From Flavobacteriaceae bacterium (GTDB taxonomy: Bacteria > Bacteroidota > Bacteroidia > Flavobacteriales > Weeksellaceae), in NCBI GenBank assembly GCA_004359435.1, contig PTET01000002.1:84278-148277 (forward strand): 64,000 bases of DNA, given 5' to 3'. A program made the position numbers and the translations under genes. Shown one piece after another: positions 39,084-49,311 of the stretch. The notes under the pieces were generated by a model. It was not told the origin of the DNA and made no database searches. It saw nothing but the letters and a program-made list of their open reading frames with translations. Within the stretch, counting starts at the first letter, position 1. Each line of letters starts with the position of its first letter.

Positions 39084-40307
39084 ATGGCAACAATAGGAGC
39101 AAAAGAATACTTCAAAGGAATTGGAGACATCAAATTTGAGGGAAAAGAATACAGACTCTTTTTGGCGAGCTGTCTGGCACTGATTACCACATCTATGACC
39201 TTTGCCATTCGTGCACATTTGGAAAATGTTTTCGGCCCAGAAGGATTTGGACTTACCTTGACACAAATTGGAAATGCTTTTGCTCCCGCCTTTTTTGGAT
39301 TTACCATCGCGATGATTATCGGAGGTCAACTCGTGGACTCTCTTGGAATCAAAAAAATTGTCGTTTTGGCCTTTGTGATGCATTTCTTTGGAATTATCGC
39401 CACCATGATGGCGACCACCGAATCCTCTCTTTTTTGGGCAACCTTACTGATTGGAATCGGAAATGGAATGGTGGAAGCTGCACTAAACCCGATGGTAGCC
39501 TCTATGTATGACACAGAAAAAACCAAAATGCTCAACCGTTTCCACATGTGGTTTCCCGGTGGAATTGTAATAGGGTCTCTTATTGGATATCTTTTGATAG
39601 ATGTACTGCAACTGGACTGGAGAATTTTGGTAGCTACGCTTTTTGTGCCTCTTTTGTCTTATGGAATTTTGTTTTTTGGACAGAACGTTCCTCTAACAGA
39701 AAGAGTAAAACTGGGAATTTCCACCAGCCAAATGTTTTCCAGTTTGGGAAAACCGCTTTTTCTTTTTATGGTTTTGTGTATGTTTCTCACCTCTGCAACA
39801 GAACTAGGAACCAACCAAAGAATCTCTTCACTGCTCAAAGACTCGGGAAGCAATCCACTTTTGGTATTGGCTTTTATCAACGGAATTATGGCTGCAGGGA
39901 GAGTTTTTGCAGGAGACGTTGCACACAGACTTAAACCTTCTGGAATGCTGCTTTTCTCTGCCATTTTCTCTTTTGTTGGACTTTGGCTAATGACCCTCAC
40001 AAGTGGAGCGATGACTTTTGTATCTGCTGGGTTTTTTGCCGTTGGAATCACCTTTTTCTGGCCAACGATGATTAGTTTTGTGGCGGAAAATTTGCCTGAA
40101 ACAGGAGCTCTTGGACTTTCCATCATTGGAGGAGCGGGAATGTTTTCCGTGTCTCTTATTTTGCCCCTAATGGGAAAACTCATGGATGAAAATCCAGATA
40201 CAGCTCAGGCTCTCAGAACCATGTCCATTTTGCCGGCCATCCTCATTGTGGCTTTCCTTGGACTGAATTTCTATATGAACAAAAAATTCAAACAAACTTC
40301 AAATTAA
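39084..40307 (+). CDS. MFS sugar transporter
   Basis: 12-TM hydrophobic pattern within sugar operon. Confidence 0.88.
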   Translation: MATIGAKEYFKGIGDIKFEGKEYRLFLASCLALITTSMTFAIRAHLENVFGPEGFGLTLTQIGNAFAPAFFGFTIAMIIGGQLVDSLGIKKIVVLAFVMHFFGIIATMMATTESSLFWATLLIGIGNGMVEAALNPMVASMYDTEKTKMLNRFHMWFPGGIVIGSLIGYLLIDVLQLDWRILVATLFVPLLSYGILFFGQNVPLTERVKLGISTSQMFSSLGKPLFLFMVLCMFLTSATELGTNQRISSLLKDSGSNPLLVLAFINGIMAAGRVFAGDVAHRLKPSGMLLFSAIFSFVGLWLMTLTSGAMTFVSAGFFAVGITFFWPTMISFVAENLPETGALGLSIIGGAGMFSVSLILPLMGKLMDENPDTAQALRTMSILPAILIVAFLGLNFYMNKKFKQTSN

Positions 40308-40313
40308 CAAATC

Positions 40314-41453
40314 ATGCCAAAAAAAATCAAACTCGGAATCATTGGTGGGGGAGGAAATTCCCTGATTGGTGTTTTGCACAGAGTGGCAGCCTACATCAAT
40401 GACAATTATGAAATAGTAGGTGGAATTTTCAACTCAGATTTCAACCAAAGCCTTGATTTTGCCAAAGAAATAGACCTTCCCACCCACAGAATTTACCCTG
40501 ATGTAGATGCACTTATTTTGGAAGAAAACAAACTGGAAAAAGAGGAAAAAATGCAAGCAGTCTGTATTTTGACCCCCAACTTTTTGCATTTTGAAATGGC
40601 CAAAAAACTCATTGATGCGGGATATCACGTCATCTGCGAAAAACCAATGACCACTACCTACAAAGAGGCGGTAATTTTGCAAGAAGCCTTGGAAAAATCC
40701 AAAACCGTCTTTGCTCTTACCCATACCTACACAGGGTACCCCATGGTAAGACAAATGCGAGAAATGATACAAAGCGGAATGCTGGGAAAAATCCACAAGG
40801 TAGATGCCAGCTATTACCAAGGTTGGATCAATACCCTCATCCATGATCCTGCTAAGAGAAAATCTACTTGGAGACTAGACCCAGAAAAATCTGGTTCCAG
40901 CTGCTGTGTGGGAGACATCGGTGTACATGCTTTCAATATGATAGAGTTCACCACTGGATTGAAGGTAAAATCTCTTCTTTCCGATTTCAATTATTTGTAT
41001 TCAGACAACAAGATGGACATCGATGCCAGCATCTTGGTTCGTTTTTCAGACCATGTCAAGGGAATCATCCGTTCTTCCCAAATCGCAACAGGGGAAGAAA
41101 ATGGACTCACCATTGCGGTATATGGGGACAAAGGAGGGCTTCGTTGGCAGCAAGAAGACCCCAACTTTTTGTATTTCCTCACAGATGACAAACCCGTGCA
41201 AATCTACAAACCCGGACATGGATACAACACAGAGATTTCTCTAGACGGAACCAAACTTCCTGCTGGACACCCTGAGGGAATTTTCGATGCCATGGCAAAC
41301 ATCTACAAAGGAGCTGCCAGAGCCATCCGTGGAGAAAAATACAATTCTGGTGAATTTCCAACCATCTATGATGGAGTTCGCGGAATGGAGTTTATTGAAA
41401 AATCCGTTGCTTCCAACGCCAAAGGTGGAGTTTGGGTAGAGATGGAATCTTAA
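40314..41453 (+). CDS. Gfo/Idh/MocA family oxidoreductase
   Basis: KLGIIGGGGNSLIGVLHRVAAY, VCILTPNFLHFEMAKKLIDAGYHVICEKPMTTTYKEA. Confidence 0.95.
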   Translation: MPKKIKLGIIGGGGNSLIGVLHRVAAYINDNYEIVGGIFNSDFNQSLDFAKEIDLPTHRIYPDVDALILEENKLEKEEKMQAVCILTPNFLHFEMAKKLIDAGYHVICEKPMTTTYKEAVILQEALEKSKTVFALTHTYTGYPMVRQMREMIQSGMLGKIHKVDASYYQGWINTLIHDPAKRKSTWRLDPEKSGSSCCVGDIGVHAFNMIEFTTGLKVKSLLSDFNYLYSDNKMDIDASILVRFSDHVKGIIRSSQIATGEENGLTIAVYGDKGGLRWQQEDPNFLYFLTDDKPVQIYKPGHGYNTEISLDGTKLPAGHPEGIFDAMANIYKGAARAIRGEKYNSGEFPTIYDGVRGMEFIEKSVASNAKGGVWVEMES

Positions 41454-41481
41454 AAAAATAAGTAGAAAAAAATCAACAACA

Positions 41482-41574
41482 ATGAAGACAATCAAAGGAC
41501 CTGCCGTGTTTTTGGCACAATTTGCAGGATCAGAAGCACCATTCAATTCCCTAGATGGAATGTGCAAGTGGGCA
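41482..41574 (+). pseudogene. Sugar phosphate isomerase/epimerase, N-terminal remnant (about 31 aa)
   Basis: MKTIKGPAVFLAQFAGSEAPFNSLDGMCKWA then abrupt switch into antisense oligopeptidase sequence. Confidence 0.72.
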
Positions 41575-43265
41575 GAAACCACATCTACAAAAGGAACTGC
41601 AGCCAGAATTCCGTTGAAAAGCTCTGGTGCATAATTCATCACAGCTCCCATCAGAAGTCCTCCAGCTGAACCACCCATGGCATAGAGATGTTTGGGCGAA
41701 GTTTGTTTGGTATCGATAAAATGTTTGGCTACATCGATAAAATCAAAAAAGGTGTTCTTTTTGTTGAGCAGTTTTCCGTCTTCATACCAATGTCTTCCCA
41801 AATATTCAGAACCTCTGATGTGGGCGATGGCATAGACAAAACCTCTATCCAAAAGCGAAAGACGAATCGAGCTAAAAGCAGCATCCACAATGGCACCATA
41901 AGAGCCATATCCATAGAGCAAAAATGGCGTGTTTTCATTGGGTTTGGTGTCCTTGTGACGAACAAGGGAAACAGGAACTTTTTTTCCATCACGGGCAATG
42001 ACCCATACTCTTTCCGTAAAATAATTTTCCTTTTTGAAGGTTCCACCCAAAATTTCCTGTTCTTTGAGAACCGTATGGGTTTTGGACTCAAAGTTGTATT
42101 CTATGGTACTCCAAGGGGTTGTGAGAGAACTGTAAGAGTATCTCAAAGTTTGACTATCAAATTCCAGGTTCAGACCAATGGCTGCAGTATATGTAGTTTC
42201 ACCAAAGGGCAACACATAATCTTGTTTTCCGTCCCATGAGGTGATTCGAAGTTTGACCAATCCCTGAATTCTTTCTTCCAAAACCAGATAATCTTTGTAA
42301 ATTTCTATATCCTCCAAAAGTGCATCTTCTCTGTGGGGAATCACCATCTTCCAATTTTCCATAGAAGGTTTAGAGGTGGGCATTTTCATCAAACAAAAAT
42401 TCTCTGCACCATCTTTGTTGGTGATGGTATAAAAATGGTCCTCATAATGCTCCAAAGAGTATTCCAGACCTCTGGTTCTTTCTTGCACCATTTTCCAAGA
42501 GCCATGAGGATTGTCCGCAGAAAGAAATTGGTATTCTGAGGTGAGTGTAGAACTAGAACCGATAAAAATGTATTCTCTGGATTTGGATTTGCACACAAAA
42601 CAGGAGAAAGTAGGGTCTTTTTCCTCATAGACCAAAGTATCCTTTTTGGGGTCTTCACCCAAAATGTGTTTGTAGATTTGGCAAGGGCGAAGACTTTTGT
42701 CTTTTCGGGTGTAAAAAACGGTTTGGTTGTCGTTTGCCCAAACAATTCCTCCGGTGGTATTTTCGATTTTGTCTTTTAAGATTTCACCACTCAAAAGATT
42801 TTTGAAAGAAATGCTGTAAATTCTTCTGCTTATCTTGTCTTCAGCAAAAGAACAAAGCTGGTTGTTGGGAGATACACAGACCGATTTCAGGTCATAATAG
42901 GCGTAATCTTTGGCCATTTTGTTGACATCAAAAAGAAGTTCTTCCTTGGCGGTGAGTTCTTCTTTTTTGCGAACATAGATGGGATATTCTTTTCCTTTTT
43001 TGTATTTGGTGATATACCAATATCCATCGTATTTGTAGGGAAGAGAGCTGTCATCCTCTTTGATTCTGGATTTCATCTCTACAAAAAGTTGTTTTTGTAG
43101 CTCCTTGGTAGGTTTTAGAACCGAATCTGCATATCGATTCTCTTTTTTGAGATAATCCAAAACTTCTGGATTTTTGGGGTCGTTCAGCCAGTAATACTCA
43201 TCTGTTCTTGTATGTTTATGAAAAGTGATAGGATAAGGCTTTTTGGCAGCTTTTGGAGGTTTCAT
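41575..43265 (-). pseudogene. Oligopeptidase B-like S9 peptidase, C-terminus missing
   Basis: MKPPKAAKKPYPITFHKHTRTDEYYWL...LYAMGGSAGGLLMGAVMNYAPELFNGILAAVPFVDVV; catalytic Ser (GGSAGG) present, downstream Asp/His region absent. Confidence 0.88.
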
Positions 43266-43533
43266 GGCAATCTGATTGAAAAATAGTTTTGCCAAGGTAA
43301 GGCAAAGAGAGAAGATTTCCTGCATTGCCCCTTTAAAATATCGTTAAAAATTGCCTGATTATTCTTGTTTTTTTATTGAAAAATGAGAAAGAAATACCTC
43401 ATTTGAGCTTTTGAAATTATTTTTCCTGACAGAATTTCCTTTTTTGCCTGACAAAAAGTTCTTGGCAAAAAAATTGATACTAACTAAACCAAAGAATTTG
43501 TTGAGAACTTTCGAGTTTTATTTTTTCGAAAAC

Positions 43534-43563
43534 TTGTATAATCTAATTCTTTGAATATTTTTG
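43534..43563 (+). promoter_or_regulatory. Bacteroidota-type promoter (TTG / TAnnTTTG)
   Basis: TTG at 43534-43536, 19-nt spacer, TATTTTTG at 43556-43563, upstream of the DUF2795 gene. Confidence 0.5.
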
Positions 43564-43627
43564 TACCAAATGCGAAATGCAAACAAATAAAGCGTAAAAT
43601 AGACACAATTAGTTAAAAAATTAAGAT

Positions 43628-43849
43628 ATGTATTGGACATTAGAACTTGCCTCATATTTGAGTGATGCCCCTTGGCCAGCAACCAAAGACGAGCTTATAG
43701 ATTATGCCATTAGAACTGGAGCTCCCATGGAAGTAGTGGAAAATCTACAATCTATCGAAGACGAAGATGAAACCTACGAAAGTATAGAAGAAATTTGGCC
43801 AGATTATCCTTCAGACGATGATTTTCTGTGGAACGAAGATGAGTATTAA
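43628..43849 (+). CDS. DUF2795 domain-containing small acidic protein
   Basis: MYWTLELASYLSDAPWPATKDELIDYAIRTGAPMEVVENLQSIEDEDETYESIEEIWPDYP. Confidence 0.9.
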   Translation: MYWTLELASYLSDAPWPATKDELIDYAIRTGAPMEVVENLQSIEDEDETYESIEEIWPDYPSDDDFLWNEDEY

Positions 43850-43865
43850 TTGCAACAAGTAAAAC

Positions 43866-43899
43866 ATGTCAAAAGCCCTCCTTTAGGGGCTTTTGACAT
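43866..43899. terminator. Stem-loop terminator
   Basis: ATGTCAAAAGCCC...GGGGCTTTTGACAT. Confidence 0.85.
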
Positions 43900-43975
43900 T
43901 AAAAGAAAACAAGGCAGACATCTGTTTGTACTTTCTCTTTATAATTACACACAAACAAAATAGAACCAACACTTT

Positions 43976-46900
43976 ATGGGTTTTTTAGACAAAATATTGA
44001 ATGTTTTTATTGGCAACAAAAACCAAAAAGACATCAAAGAAATTAACAAGATTATTGGGGCCGCACTGGCAAATGAACCCGAGTTTGATGCATTAACCTT
44101 AGACCAGTTAAGAGCCAAAACCCAAGAATTTAAAGAGAAAATTAAGGCAGCAACTACTGATCTAGATCAAAAAATACAAGATCTAAAAACGGAGATTTCT
44201 TCACAAACCGATTTTGACCTTAAAGACAAACTTTATAAGCAAATAGAAGTTTTAGACAAAGAAGTGTATGCCAAACAAGAAGAAGTTTTGGCTCAGCTAC
44301 TGCCCGAAGCTTTTATGGTGGTAAAACAAACAGCCAAACGTTTTGCAAAACAAAAAGAGTTAGAAGTTTCAACTACAGAAAAAGACCAAAGTTTTTCAAT
44401 GGTAAAACCTTACGTGAAGGTACAAGGAGATAAAACCATTTGGGACAATTCATGGGATGCTGCTGGAAAACTCATTACTTGGGACATGGTTCACTATCAG
44501 GTTCAGCTAATTGGTGGATCTGTATTGCACAGTGGTAAAATTGCCGAAATGCAAACAGGAGAGGGAAAGACTTTGGTTTCAACCCTTCCTATTTATCTCA
44601 ATGCCTTAACCGGTAGAGGTGTGCATGTGATTACAGTAAACGACTATTTGGCCAAAAGGGATGCCCAGTGGAATGCACCACTTTTTGAGTTTCATGGTCT
44701 AACCGTTGATTGCATTGACAACTATCCGCCCAATTCTAACCAAAGAAGATTGGCCTACCAAAGCGACATTACCTACGGAACCAACAACGAATTTGGTTTC
44801 GATTACCTTCGTGACAATATGGCAGATGATCCCAAGAAATTGGTGCAAAGAGAGCTGAATTATGCCATCATTGACGAGGTAGATTCGGTGTTAATCGATG
44901 ATGCCAGAACTCCGCTGATTATCTCAGGACCTGTTCCTCAAGGAGATCAACAAGAGTATGATGTACTCAAACCCAAAATTGAAGAATTGGTTTCGGTTCA
45001 AAGACAGATGCTCACCAAATATTTGTCTGATGCAAAAAGTATTCTCAAAGAAGGTTCTTCCAAAGAAGGAACTTTAAAGCTTTTTCAAGTATACAGAGGT
45101 CTGCCTAAATTTAAACCGCTTATCAAGTTTTTGTCTGAAGACGGAATCAAAGTACAGCTTCAAAAAACAGAGGCTTACTTTATGCAGGACAACAACCGTG
45201 AAATGCCTAAGGTGGACAAAGATCTGTATTTTGTGATTGACGAGAAAAACAATTCAATCGATCTAACAGACAAAGGACTAGATTTCTTGGCCAAAGGCTC
45301 TAACGACAAAGATTATTTTATTTTGCCCGATGTAGGTTCTGAAATCGCACTGATCGAAAAACAAAATCTATCTCCCGAACAAGAGGCAATTCAAAAAGAT
45401 GAATTCTTTCGAGATTATGCCATCAAATCGCATCGAATTCACTCTATTACCCAACTTTTAAAGGCTTATGCACTTTTTGAAAAAGACGTGGATTATGTGG
45501 TGATGGACTCTCAAGTAAAAATTGTGGATGAGCAGACGGGCCGTATCATGGAAGGAAGACGTTATTCCGACGGACTTCACCAAGCATTGGAGGCCAAAGA
45601 GAACGTAAAAATTGAAGATGCCACCCAAACCTACGCTACCGTTACTCTTCAGAATTTCTTTAGAATGTACAACAAACTCTCTGGAATGACAGGAACCGCT
45701 GAAACAGAAGCGGCCGAATTCTGGGAGATTTACAAGCTAGATGTGGTTGCAATTCCTACCAACAAACCCATTTTAAGAAAAGACAAAGACGATTTGGTTT
45801 ATAAAACCAACCGTGAAAAATACAATGCCATTGCCGAAGAAATCGAAAAAATTACCCAAGAGGAAAAAAGACCTGTGCTTGTTGGAACCACTTCGGTAGA
45901 AATTTCTGAGCTTTTAAGTAGGCTTTTAAAGATCAAAAAAATTCCGCACAATGTGCTTAACGCTAAACTTCACAAACAAGAAGCAGAAGTAGTGGCTCAA
46001 GCTGGGAATCCTTCTGTGGTAACCATCGCAACCAATATGGCTGGTAGGGGAACGGACATCAAACTTTCTTCTGAGGTTATAGAAAGAGGTGGACTTGCCA
46101 TTATCGGGACAGAAAGACACGACTCTAGAAGGGTAGATAGACAGCTTAGAGGTAGAGCAGGAAGACAAGGAGATCCAGGATCGTCTCAGTTTTTTGTTTC
46201 TTTGGAAGACAAGCTCATGCGTCTTTTTGGATCGGAAAGAATTGGTAAACTAATGGACCAAATGGGACACAAAGAAGGTGAAGTGATTCAATCTTCAATG
46301 ATTACCAAATCCATCGAAAGAGCCCAAAAGAAAGTAGAAGAGAACAACTTTGGGGTTCGTAAAAACCTACTTGAATATGACGATGTAATGAACAGACAAA
46401 GAGAAGTGGTCTACAAACGTAGAAGAAACGCTCTTTTTGGTGAAAAATTAGATCTGGACATTGCAGACATGATCTATGATATCGCCCTTTTGATCTGTCA
46501 AAAAAACAAACCTACAGGAGACTTCAAGAATTTTGAGTATGAGCTTATCAAGTTTTTTACCATGGAATCTCCTTTGGATGAGGATCAGTTCAAATCGATT
46601 TCTGAGAAAGATTTAACTGAATTGGTCTACCAAAAGGCCATGGAAGACTATGCTTTCAAAACCAAACACACTGGCCAAACGGCGCATGGTGTAATTGCAC
46701 CGATTTTCGAAAACAAAGACAATCAATTTCAGAATATTCAGGTTCCTTTTACCGATGGAAACAAATCTATTTTGGTGGTTTCAGACTTAGAAAAGGCTTA
46801 CCACAGCAAAGGTTTAACCTTGGTAAAAGATTTTGAGAAAAAAGTGATTCTAACTTTAATTGACGACCATTGGAAAGAGCATCTAAGAGACATGGATGAT

Positions 46901-47305
46901 CTTAGAAAATCGGTTCGAAATGCTTCTTATGAGCAAAAGCAACCCATTGTGGTTTATAAAGAGGAGTCTTTTCATTTGTTCAAAAGAATGATTACTTCCA
47001 TCAACCAAGAAGCGGTTGCATTTCTTTTCAAAGGAGAATTGCCTAAAATTCAGCCCGAGGTTGAAAAAGCGGTAGAAATTAATTTACCCGAGCCCCAAAT
47101 GCAAACCAGCCGAGGAGAAGAAACAGAGGTAGAAGAGAATCAACAACAAGAGCCACAACCCAAACTAGAACCCAGAAAGGTAGATAAAATTGGGCGAAAC
47201 GATATGGTTGAAATCATTAATGTTACAGATGGACAAGCCAAGGAGCTAAAATACAAACAGGCGCTACCGCTCATTGAAAGTGGTCAGTGGATCATCAAAA
47301 ATTGA
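43976..47305 (+). CDS. secA: Preprotein translocase subunit SecA
   Basis: EMQTGEGKTLVSTLPIYLNAL, GVHVITVNDYLAKRDAQWN, DEVDSVLIDDARTPLIISG, MAGRGTDIKLS, RQLRGRAGRQGDPGSSQFFVSLEDKLMRLF; 1109 aa. Confidence 0.98.
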   Translation: MGFLDKILNVFIGNKNQKDIKEINKIIGAALANEPEFDALTLDQLRAKTQEFKEKIKAATTDLDQKIQDLKTEISSQTDFDLKDKLYKQIEVLDKEVYAKQEEVLAQLLPEAFMVVKQTAKRFAKQKELEVSTTEKDQSFSMVKPYVKVQGDKTIWDNSWDAAGKLITWDMVHYQVQLIGGSVLHSGKIAEMQTGEGKTLVSTLPIYLNALTGRGVHVITVNDYLAKRDAQWNAPLFEFHGLTVDCIDNYPPNSNQRRLAYQSDITYGTNNEFGFDYLRDNMADDPKKLVQRELNYAIIDEVDSVLIDDARTPLIISGPVPQGDQQEYDVLKPKIEELVSVQRQMLTKYLSDAKSILKEGSSKEGTLKLFQVYRGLPKFKPLIKFLSEDGIKVQLQKTEAYFMQDNNREMPKVDKDLYFVIDEKNNSIDLTDKGLDFLAKGSNDKDYFILPDVGSEIALIEKQNLSPEQEAIQKDEFFRDYAIKSHRIHSITQLLKAYALFEKDVDYVVMDSQVKIVDEQTGRIMEGRRYSDGLHQALEAKENVKIEDATQTYATVTLQNFFRMYNKLSGMTGTAETEAAEFWEIYKLDVVAIPTNKPILRKDKDDLVYKTNREKYNAIAEEIEKITQEEKRPVLVGTTSVEISELLSRLLKIKKIPHNVLNAKLHKQEAEVVAQAGNPSVVTIATNMAGRGTDIKLSSEVIERGGLAIIGTERHDSRRVDRQLRGRAGRQGDPGSSQFFVSLEDKLMRLFGSERIGKLMDQMGHKEGEVIQSSMITKSIERAQKKVEENNFGVRKNLLEYDDVMNRQREVVYKRRRNALFGEKLDLDIADMIYDIALLICQKNKPTGDFKNFEYELIKFFTMESPLDEDQFKSISEKDLTELVYQKAMEDYAFKTKHTGQTAHGVIAPIFENKDNQFQNIQVPFTDGNKSILVVSDLEKAYHSKGLTLVKDFEKKVILTLIDDHWKEHLRDMDDLRKSVRNASYEQKQPIVVYKEESFHLFKRMITSINQEAVAFLFKGELPKIQPEVEKAVEINLPEPQMQTSRGEETEVEENQQQEPQPKLEPRKVDKIGRNDMVEIINVTDGQAKELKYKQALPLIESGQWIIKN

Positions 47306-47318
47306 TTTTATTTAAACA

Positions 47319-47356
47319 ACATAAAAAAACCGACTCAAGAGTCGGTTTTTTTATGT
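47319..47356. terminator. Bidirectional terminator, 18-bp perfect stem with 2-nt centre
   Basis: ACATAAAAAAACCGACTC-AA-GAGTCGGTTTTTTTATGT. Confidence 0.92.
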
Positions 47357-47363
47357 GTACATT

Positions 47364-47792
47364 TTAAGGGTGAAAAACTTCAAAGCTTCCATCTGAATAG
47401 AAAAATACAATTTTTTGGATTTCTTTTTTAGAACTTTCCATTTTGTGAGCTTTTTCAGGTTTTCCCTCAAGTCTCTGAGAATCGTCTATTTTATTTTTTT
47501 CTACCTCTGGGCTTAAATATTCCAAAGAATCAGGTTCATCAAAAAGAGTTGGATTTGTCTGATTTATATTGGAAGTAGGGTGGAAGGGTTCCCCTTTTCC
47601 TTGAAGCAGCCATAGAAGAGAAACATTCGGAAATCGATTTTCGATCTTTTGTAAAAATTCTACACTGGGTTTGTTTCTTCCAGAGGAAATGTGAGAAATG
47701 CTAGATTTCTGCACGCCAATTTCACGGGCAAATGCACTTGAACTCATCCCCAGTTTTTCAATCAAAAGCAAAAGTCTGTTGTTTACATCCAT
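47364..47792 (-). CDS. XRE-family helix-turn-helix protein
   Basis: MDVNNRLLLLIEKLGMSSSAFAREIGVQKSSISHISSGRNKPSVEFLQKIENRFPNVSLLWLLQGKG. Confidence 0.9.
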   Translation of the reverse strand: MDVNNRLLLLIEKLGMSSSAFAREIGVQKSSISHISSGRNKPSVEFLQKIENRFPNVSLLWLLQGKGEPFHPTSNINQTNPTLFDEPDSLEYLSPEVEKNKIDDSQRLEGKPEKAHKMESSKKEIQKIVFFYSDGSFEVFHP

Positions 47793-48051
47793 GTTACAAA
47801 TGTAATAATTAAATTTTAAATCTCTTGCAATTGCAGAATGAAAAATGCTACTAGACAAGGAGATTTTATTTAAAGTAAACATGAAATTATACTTCATACA
47901 ACTAATTATAAAATATTAATAATTATATACTTATAAATTTTAAGTTTAGATTGTAAATCAAATTTGAAAACTGCTGAAATAGTTGTGCAGAAAATAATGT
48001 AAACCAATAATCACTAGGGTTTGGGGAGATAAATTTTATCAAACTTGGGAT

Positions 48052-49272
48052 ATGTCAAAAAATAGTTTGAAATTTGAGAAACAAAGAAACAGACAAAAGA
48101 TGCGTTTTGATATTCATAAGTTAGATGCCCAATATCACAGCTTTAAAGTGAAAAATTTAGAAAATAGGTATTTGCCATTTTCTGTTTTACAATCCGTTAT
48201 AGATGATTTTCACCAAAAAGGAGAATATCATTTTGAAGTTTTGGGATATTCTAGTTTGGGACAACCCATTTACAAAACCACATTTGGAACCGGTGAAAAG
48301 CATTTGCTTATTTGGTCTCAAATGCATGGAAACGAAAGCACAGGAACCAGAGCCATGTTTGATGTTCTTTCTTTTTTGGCTTTAGATTCGGAAATTTCAA
48401 ACCAAATTAAAAAGGAACTTACCATTACCTTTATTCCAATGCTCAATCCAGATGGAGCCAATGCTTATACAAGAGTAAATGCGCTTGGAATAGACATGAA
48501 TCGAGATTTACTCGCTTTGTCTTCTGTTGAAATCAATCTTCTTGTCTCGGAGCTTAAGAGTAAGCCATACAAGGTTTTGTTTAATCTGCACGACCAAAGA
48601 AATATTTTTAACGTAGGAAACACCAACAAACCTGCAACCCTTTCTTTTTTGGCTCCATCACAGGAGGTTACAAGAGAAGTAACTGCATCTAGGAAAAATA
48701 CTATGGGTATCATTTCCCTTATTAACCAAGATTTGCAGCAACTAATCCCTGGAAGAATAGGCAGATATACCGATGAATTTTATCCTACAGCCACGGGAGA
48801 TAATTTTCAGAAATGGGGCTATTTAAGTGTACTTTTTGAGGCGGGATTTTCCTCAGTTGAAGATCCAGATCGAAATCAAACCCGAAAATACAATGCGCTG
48901 GCGATACTCTCAGGTATGGAGCATTTTTCAGCTTTGAGTAGGTGGGATGATCATTTCAAGGGTTATTTTGAAATTCCTGAAAACGGACAAATATTTACAG
49001 ATGTAATAATTCGAGATGTAAACTTGAAAAACCATCCAAACACTAAGGTCGATATAGGAATCCAATTTACCGATGAGATGCATCAAGAAGGACTTCAAAA
49101 AATAGCGAAAATTACCGAAATTGGAGATTTGAGATTTAAGTTTGGACATACCGAATATAGGGCAGAAGGAGAGTTTTTTGCCTCAAATGATTGTATGTTT
49201 CCAAGGTTAAACCAAGTGGCAACTTTTACTTTGGGAGAGAAATTTAATTTTGTAAACGGAGAGCTTTTGTGA
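48052..49272 (+). CDS. M14-family zinc carboxypeptidase
   Basis: LIWSQMHGNESTGTRAMFD, MLNPDGANAYTRVNALGIDMNRD, NLHDQR; actual start may be ATG 48100. Confidence 0.88.
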   Translation: MSKNSLKFEKQRNRQKMRFDIHKLDAQYHSFKVKNLENRYLPFSVLQSVIDDFHQKGEYHFEVLGYSSLGQPIYKTTFGTGEKHLLIWSQMHGNESTGTRAMFDVLSFLALDSEISNQIKKELTITFIPMLNPDGANAYTRVNALGIDMNRDLLALSSVEINLLVSELKSKPYKVLFNLHDQRNIFNVGNTNKPATLSFLAPSQEVTREVTASRKNTMGIISLINQDLQQLIPGRIGRYTDEFYPTATGDNFQKWGYLSVLFEAGFSSVEDPDRNQTRKYNALAILSGMEHFSALSRWDDHFKGYFEIPENGQIFTDVIIRDVNLKNHPNTKVDIGIQFTDEMHQEGLQKIAKITEIGDLRFKFGHTEYRAEGEFFASNDCMFPRLNQVATFTLGEKFNFVNGELL

Positions 49273-49311
49273 GGTGTTTACATAAGTAAAACAAGATAAA
49301 TAATCAGAAGA

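Noticed and set aside
39659-40183. 174-aa antisense ORF in the MFS transporter
   Set aside because: Shadow of a clear transporter gene; no independent coding evidence
41241-41574. C-terminal extension of the oligopeptidase ORF (694 aa) as a novel fusion domain
   Set aside because: Antisense of the Gfo/Idh gene and epimerase start; arises only because the peptidase is cut at the junction
43628-43849. Small acidic protein as an anti-CRISPR or DNA mimic
   Set aside because: Matches the widespread DUF2795 pattern with its own promoter and terminator; no mobile context
47319-47356. secA-downstream palindrome as a member of the 54-60 kb palindrome family
   Set aside because: Shares the 2-nt centre but lacks the TTTTCAC/GTGAAAA core; an ordinary bidirectional terminator between convergent genes
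47364-47792. XRE protein as antitoxin of a toxin-antitoxin pair or phage repressor
   Set aside because: No partner toxin ORF adjacent; neighbours are secA and an M14 peptidase
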